NCBI GenBank assembly: GCA_963697345.1
Contig: CAVONS010000004.1
Location: 62,001 to 126,000 of the forward strand
DNA from: Prado023 sp963697345
Lineage (GTDB): Bacteria > Actinomycetota > Actinomycetes > S36-B12 > CAIYMF01
DNA: 64,000 nucleotides
Reading direction: 5' to 3'
Positions 60,563 through 64,000 of this stretch are shown here, one piece after another. The notes below the pieces were generated by a model that worked only from the letters and a program-made list of their open reading frames with translations, was not told where the DNA came from and made no database searches. The position numbers and the translations under genes were made by a program. The number at the start of each line of letters is the position of its first letter. Position 1 is the first letter of the stretch.

Positions 60563-61813
60563 ATGACCGAGGGATCCCACGATCGCGGTGGCGAGAGGGT
60601 TGCCGTCGTCCTGTCGGGGGCAGCAGCCAGGGGGGCCTTCCAGGCCGGCGCCCTCGCGGAGCTCATCCCGGCGCTGGAGCAGCAGGGGATGATGCCGACG
60701 ATCTGGCTTGGCACGAGCGCCGGGAGCATCAACGCAGCGCTGTGGGGGGCGGCGCTGCACCGAGGGGCCTCCGCGGCGGCCGAGGAGGTCGTGGGCGTCT
60801 GGGAGCAGATGAGCGACGATGACGTGTTCCGCCCGCTGCTGCCGTTCACTGCTCTGAGGTCGGGGTTGCAGTACGCCACCGGGGCGCTCCTGGAGCGCGG
60901 ACCCGGGATGACGAGCCTGCTGGACACCACTCCGCTCCAGCGGACGGCCGAGCGAGCCCTTGAGACCGACCAGCTGGCGGCGAACATCGCCGACGGGGTG
61001 CTGTCCGCCCTCGGTGTGACCGCGACACGGATGCCAGCGGACTCTGACGTCGTCGTGCCCGGCTCGGCCAGCGGGCGCAGCGTGCTCTTCCTCGACGAGC
61101 AGGTCCCCGGGGCCTACACCGGTGACGCGTCGCGTGCGCTGGACGTCGTCCGTGGCGCGATCACGGCCGAGCATGTCGTGGCGTCCTCGGCGATCCCCGT
61201 CGCGTTCCCGCCAGTGGCCATCGACGAGCCCGAGCGGGCGGCAGCGTGGTACGTCGATGGTGGCGTGCGGCTCAACACTCCCCTGCACCCGGCCGTCGGG
61301 CTCGGCGCCTCCCGCATCGTCCTGGTCTCGGCGACCGCCACCACGTACGGCCCACCACCCCTGCCCACCGACCTCGGAACGACACCCGACATCGATGACG
61401 CAGCCGCCCAGGTCCTGCACGCCGTGCTCGCCGACCGGACGACGGAGGACCTGGCGTCGCTGTTGCGCACGAACCGGATGATCGAGCAGGCCAACACGAC
61501 CGGCCACCGCGACGTCCTGCGCAGCAGCGGCGGCCACCCGTACCGCGCCATCGACGTGATGCCGGTGTCGCCTCCGCCGGACGCGATGGGCCGGCTCGCC
61601 GCCGAGATCCACGGCCGCCGGACCAATCCCCTGGGCTGGCTGCGGGAGACGGACAACTGGCTCCTCGGCCGGCTGATCCGTGGCGGCGGCGATGCTGTGG
61701 GCCGCAGGGAGCTGCTCAGCTACCTGTTCTTCGACGAGGAGTACTTCAGGGCGGGCATCGAACTCGGCCGACGCACAGCAGCCGAGGCGCTCACGAAGGG
61801 CTGGATCCGCTGA
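60563..61813 (+). CDS. patatin-like phospholipase
   Basis: 416 aa. Catalytic dyad: nucleophile Ser in 'LGTSAGSINAALWGAAL' (GxSxG) and Asp in 'WYVDGGVRLNTPLHPAVGLGA' (DGG). Oxyanion loop 'VVLSGAAARGAFQAGAL' (G-x-x-R-G). 'AEHVVASSAIPVAFPPV' is also conserved. Likely a cytoplasmic lipid acyl hydrolase. The 3' end overlaps the convergent thioredoxin-fold gene by 23 bases. Probably co-transcribed with the 4Fe-4S gene. Confidence 0.9.
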   Translation: MTEGSHDRGGERVAVVLSGAAARGAFQAGALAELIPALEQQGMMPTIWLGTSAGSINAALWGAALHRGASAAAEEVVGVWEQMSDDDVFRPLLPFTALRSGLQYATGALLERGPGMTSLLDTTPLQRTAERALETDQLAANIADGVLSALGVTATRMPADSDVVVPGSASGRSVLFLDEQVPGAYTGDASRALDVVRGAITAEHVVASSAIPVAFPPVAIDEPERAAAWYVDGGVRLNTPLHPAVGLGASRIVLVSATATTYGPPPLPTDLGTTPDIDDAAAQVLHAVLADRTTEDLASLLRTNRMIEQANTTGHRDVLRSSGGHPYRAIDVMPVSPPPDAMGRLAAEIHGRRTNPLGWLRETDNWLLGRLIRGGGDAVGRRELLSYLFFDEEYFRAGIELGRRTAAEALTKGWIR

Positions 61814-62201
61814 GGTCAGCCGCGCCGGTCACCCGCGCCGGTGGGCGGGCGAGGCGCTGCGGGGCGGGGCGCTGCGGGGCGCGGGGGCGGGGCGCGGGGC
61901 GCGGGGGCAGGCGCCGGAAGGCTGCGCGCAGCTCCGCCAGGCCTGGACAGCCCGTGAGCCCGTCGACAGATGGATAGACACGGCAGGACAGCCCCACGGC
62001 GGCCCCGGGCTGGGCGAAGGGGTCGTGGCCGTCGATCCGCACGGTCGGCGAACCCAGGAACCCGAGCCGCTGCGCATCCTCGGGAGTGTCGACGAGGATC
62101 CGCTCATGCTCGAACCCGAACTCAGCACCCAGGGCACACAACCGGTCATCCATGACCCGCCAGCTCGGGCATCCCTCGAAGTACAGCAGCTCGACGTCCA
62201 T
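61791..62201 (-). CDS. small thioredoxin-fold protein with Pro/Arg tail
   Basis: 136 aa from MDVELLYFEGCPSW. The N-terminal ~95 residues are a thioredoxin-like domain: 'LLYFEGCPSWRVMDDRL' has a single Cys followed by S-W where CxxC would be, then 'ILVDTPEDAQRLGFLGSPTVRIDGHDPF' with cis-Pro in GSPTV. It is close to alkylmercury-lyase-associated/DUF2703-like proteins. The C-terminal ~40 residues are a low-complexity PRPAPRP tail from G/C-rich DNA repeats, extending 23 bases into the patatin gene; the true stop may be affected by repeat expansion. Confidence 0.72.
   Translation of the reverse strand: MDVELLYFEGCPSWRVMDDRLCALGAEFGFEHERILVDTPEDAQRLGFLGSPTVRIDGHDPFAQPGAAVGLSCRVYPSVDGLTGCPGLAELRAAFRRLPPRPAPRPRAPQRPAPQRLARPPARVTGAADLSGSSPS
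61853..61908. repeat. G/C-rich tandem repeats at the end of the thioredoxin-fold gene
   Basis: GGCGCTGCGGGGC occurs at 61853 and 61868, followed by several GCGGGGC/GCGGGGGC units. They encode the Pro/Arg tail of the minus-strand gene. Confidence 0.8.
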
Positions 62202-62270
62202 CGCCCAGCACCGTACCGGCCCCGCTGCCAGCGCCGCGCATCTGCGCTCGGTCCTGTGATCAACTGACCC

Positions 62271-63896
62271 ATGCCCCCACACACAGCCAAGGTCCGGGTC
62301 GCGACGTGGAGCGAGCTGGCTGACAGGACACCGACGTACGCCCTCGTGGCCGAGGTCGACCTGGTCGTCATCCGCTTCGGCGACGAGGTGTCGGTGCTCT
62401 ACGGCCGATGCCTGCACCGCGGCGCCCTGCTCTCCGACGGTGAGATCCGCGGCCAGGACCTGATCTGCGGCGTTCACGGCTGGGACTACCGCTTCCAGAC
62501 AGGTGTCAGCGCGTACAACCCGGACGAGGTGCTGGAGAAGTTCAGCGCGTGGATCGACCTGGAGGCCGACGCCGTCCTGGTCGACGAGGCCGAGGTCGCC
62601 CTGTGGGCAGTCGACAACCCGCAGCCCTACGACCGCACCGCGTACCAGGGCCTCTACGCCGACCTGCACGGAGGTCCCGAGGAGCCACACACCGGCTACA
62701 TCCAGAAGCTCGCGCGCGACGGCCTGACGAAGCTCGGCCACCACGGCACCGTCTCGGCGATGGGCGTTCCGCTGGCCAACCTCCCTCGCTGGGACGACCT
62801 GCAGATCCTCACAGCCCAACTCGCCCGACGCCCCCTGCTCGACGACGCGCAGGTGGGCACTGACGTCGTCATCGGGCCGCGCGCGGCCAAGCCGCTGCAC
62901 CTGGAGATCCCCCTGTTCGTCAGCGACATGAGCTACGGCGCACTCAGCGAGGAGGCGAAGGTCGCCCTGTCCCGGGGCGCCGAGCTGGCGGGCACGGGCA
63001 TCTGTTCCGGTGAGGGGGGCATGCTTCCCGAGGAACAGGCCGCCAACTCCCGGTACCTCTACGAGCTGGCCTCCGCGGGCTTCGGGTTCAGCCTCGAGAA
63101 GGTGGCGCTGTGCCAGGCCTTCCACTTCAAGGGCGGCCAGGGAGCCAAGACCGGCACCGGTGGGCACCTTCCGGGTGCGAAGGTCAGTGCCAAGATCGCG
63201 GCCGTGCGCGGCCTGGAGCCAGGCGAGGCGGCCATCAGCCCGGCGACCTTCCCCGACCTCCGAACGCCCCAGGACTTCCAGCGCGTCGCCGACGAGGTCC
63301 GTGCGGCGACCGGCGGCATCCCCATCGGCTTCAAGATGTCGGCCCAGCACATCGAGGACGACCTCGACTTCGCCCTCGAGGCCAGCGCCGACTACGTGAT
63401 CCTGGACGGCCGGGGCGGGGCGACCGGAGCCGCGCCGGACCTCTTCAAGAACAACATCTCGGTGCCGACGATGGTGGCCCTGGCCCGCGCACGTCGGCAC
63501 CTCGACCGCCGGGGTCACAACGACGTCACGCTCGTGATCACCGGCGGCCTTCGACGCGAGAGTGACTTCGTCAAGGCCCTCGCGCTCGGCGCTGACGCCG
63601 TGGCCATCTCCAACAGCGCGCTCCAGGCGATCGGGTGCCTGGCAATGCGCGCATGCCACACCAACAACTGCCCGGTGGGGATCGCCACCCAGCGCGAGGA
63701 CCTGCGCTCACGGCTGGTCATCGAGAACTCGGCGAGGCGCTTGGCCAACTACCTCGGCGCGACCACCGAACTGATGCAGGTGCTGGCCCGCGCCTGCGGC
63801 CACGACCACCTGAACGGCTTCGCCACGCAGGACCTCACGACCTGGAAGCGGGACGTGGCCGACCTGACGGGCGTGGCCTTCGCAGGAGTCACCTGA
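62271..63896 (+). CDS. Rieske domain fused to FMN-binding glutamate synthase-like domain
   Basis: 541 aa. Residues ~5-115: Rieske [2Fe-2S] domain with 'CLHRGALL' (C-x-H) and 'CGVHGWDYRF' (C-x2-H). Residues ~150-535: glutamate synthase central/FMN barrel: 'FVSDMSYGALSEEAKVALSRGAELAGTGICSGEGGMLPEE', 'FHFKGGQGAKTGTGGHLPG', 'ILDGRGGATGAAPDLFKNN', 'ALGADAVAISNSALQAIGCLAMRACHTNNCPVGIATQ', whose three Cys match the 3Fe-4S site of GltB. No amidotransferase or GXGXG domain. It would act as a cytoplasmic iron-sulfur flavoenzyme; whether it makes glutamate is unknown. Confidence 0.9.
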   Translation: MPPHTAKVRVATWSELADRTPTYALVAEVDLVVIRFGDEVSVLYGRCLHRGALLSDGEIRGQDLICGVHGWDYRFQTGVSAYNPDEVLEKFSAWIDLEADAVLVDEAEVALWAVDNPQPYDRTAYQGLYADLHGGPEEPHTGYIQKLARDGLTKLGHHGTVSAMGVPLANLPRWDDLQILTAQLARRPLLDDAQVGTDVVIGPRAAKPLHLEIPLFVSDMSYGALSEEAKVALSRGAELAGTGICSGEGGMLPEEQAANSRYLYELASAGFGFSLEKVALCQAFHFKGGQGAKTGTGGHLPGAKVSAKIAAVRGLEPGEAAISPATFPDLRTPQDFQRVADEVRAATGGIPIGFKMSAQHIEDDLDFALEASADYVILDGRGGATGAAPDLFKNNISVPTMVALARARRHLDRRGHNDVTLVITGGLRRESDFVKALALGADAVAISNSALQAIGCLAMRACHTNNCPVGIATQREDLRSRLVIENSARRLANYLGATTELMQVLARACGHDHLNGFATQDLTTWKRDVADLTGVAFAGVT

Positions 63897-63940
63897 GCCG
63901 CGCCCCCCGATTCCCCGCTTGGCGCTTCCATCCGGGCGTC

Positions 63941-63964
63941 GTGCTTCCATCCGAACGGAAGCAC
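63941..63964 (+). terminator. candidate hairpin after the Rieske-GltS gene
   Basis: GTGCTTCC (63941-63948) and GGAAGCAC (63957-63964) are perfect 8-bp arms with an 8-nt loop, 45 nt after the stop. No T-run. A partial extra copy (GCGCTTCCATCC) lies just upstream at 63923. Confidence 0.45.
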
Positions 63965-64000
63965 CGAGCGTCAACCGAAGCACGGGGCCAGGAGCGGCTC

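Overview
The window is 64 kb of high-GC, densely coded DNA (many GTG starts, ATGA/GTGA stop-start overlaps) from an actinobacterium. Supporting this are a PhoP/PhoR pair very like the mycobacterial one, a DUF222 (13E12-type) HNH protein behind an actinobacterial LexA box, a mycoredoxin, a BTAD/LysM protein at the end of a Tad pilus operon and paired DUF202 proteins. I do not place it below phylum/class level. I saw no rRNA, tRNA, CRISPR array, transposase or prophage.

Layout. 1-6.6 kb: end of an ABC-2 exporter, a YccF membrane protein, a lipoprotein esterase, a saccharopine-dehydrogenase-like reductase, an amidase and a CaCA cation exchanger. 6.6-15.8 kb (minus): a complete, tightly overlapping Tad/Flp pilus operon (SAF/CpaB-like, TadZ-like, TadA, TadB, TadC, a short pilin-like protein, two TadE-like and one TadG-like pseudopilin, and a large LysM-BTAD protein). 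16.0-19.0 kb: three genes I do not recognise around an intergenic region crowded with GTTGCC/GGCAAC. 19.1-29.4 kb: metabolic genes, including a frameshifted secernin-like C69 hydrolase, a class III aminotransferase with a DUF6206 partner, class I fructose-bisphosphate aldolase, a DUF1801-MORN fusion, an S1P-lyase-like PLP enzyme overlapping an MFS gene and a small partner, and an FAD amine-oxidase-like protein. 29.5-35.8 kb: DUF202 pair, DEAD-box helicase, CDF-like transporter, holin-like membrane protein and phoR/phoP.

36.0-45.4 kb: a GT2-GtrA gene and a GT39-type glycosyltransferase (three apparent single-base indels), divergent from phoPR and sharing PhoP-box-like repeats with it; then GNAT acetyltransferase, metA, a TDT/SLAC1 transporter under a CsoR/CstR-like palindrome, the SOS-linked HNH protein and a GT4-like glycosyltransferase. 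45.4-56.4 kb: membrane pyrophosphatase, DHA2 exporter, META lipoprotein, an MbcA-MbcT/RES toxin-antitoxin module, NlpC/P60 hydrolase, NhaC antiporter, a carboxymuconolactone-decarboxylase-like protein, mycoredoxin and DUF309. 56.4-63.9 kb: M28 peptidase, then a redox-flavoured group (FAD oxidoreductase, multi-[4Fe-4S] protein, patatin, thioredoxin-fold protein, Rieske-glutamate synthase fusion).

Two themes run across the window. Short tandem repeats are unusually common, both inside coding tails and in the 5' leaders of three genes directly before the ribosome-binding site. Several recognisable operators (PhoP, LexA, CsoR/CstR-like, and weaker DosR-like palindromes) suggest specific regulatory links. 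The four single-base indels in two genes may be real pseudogenisation or assembly error; the sequence alone cannot decide.
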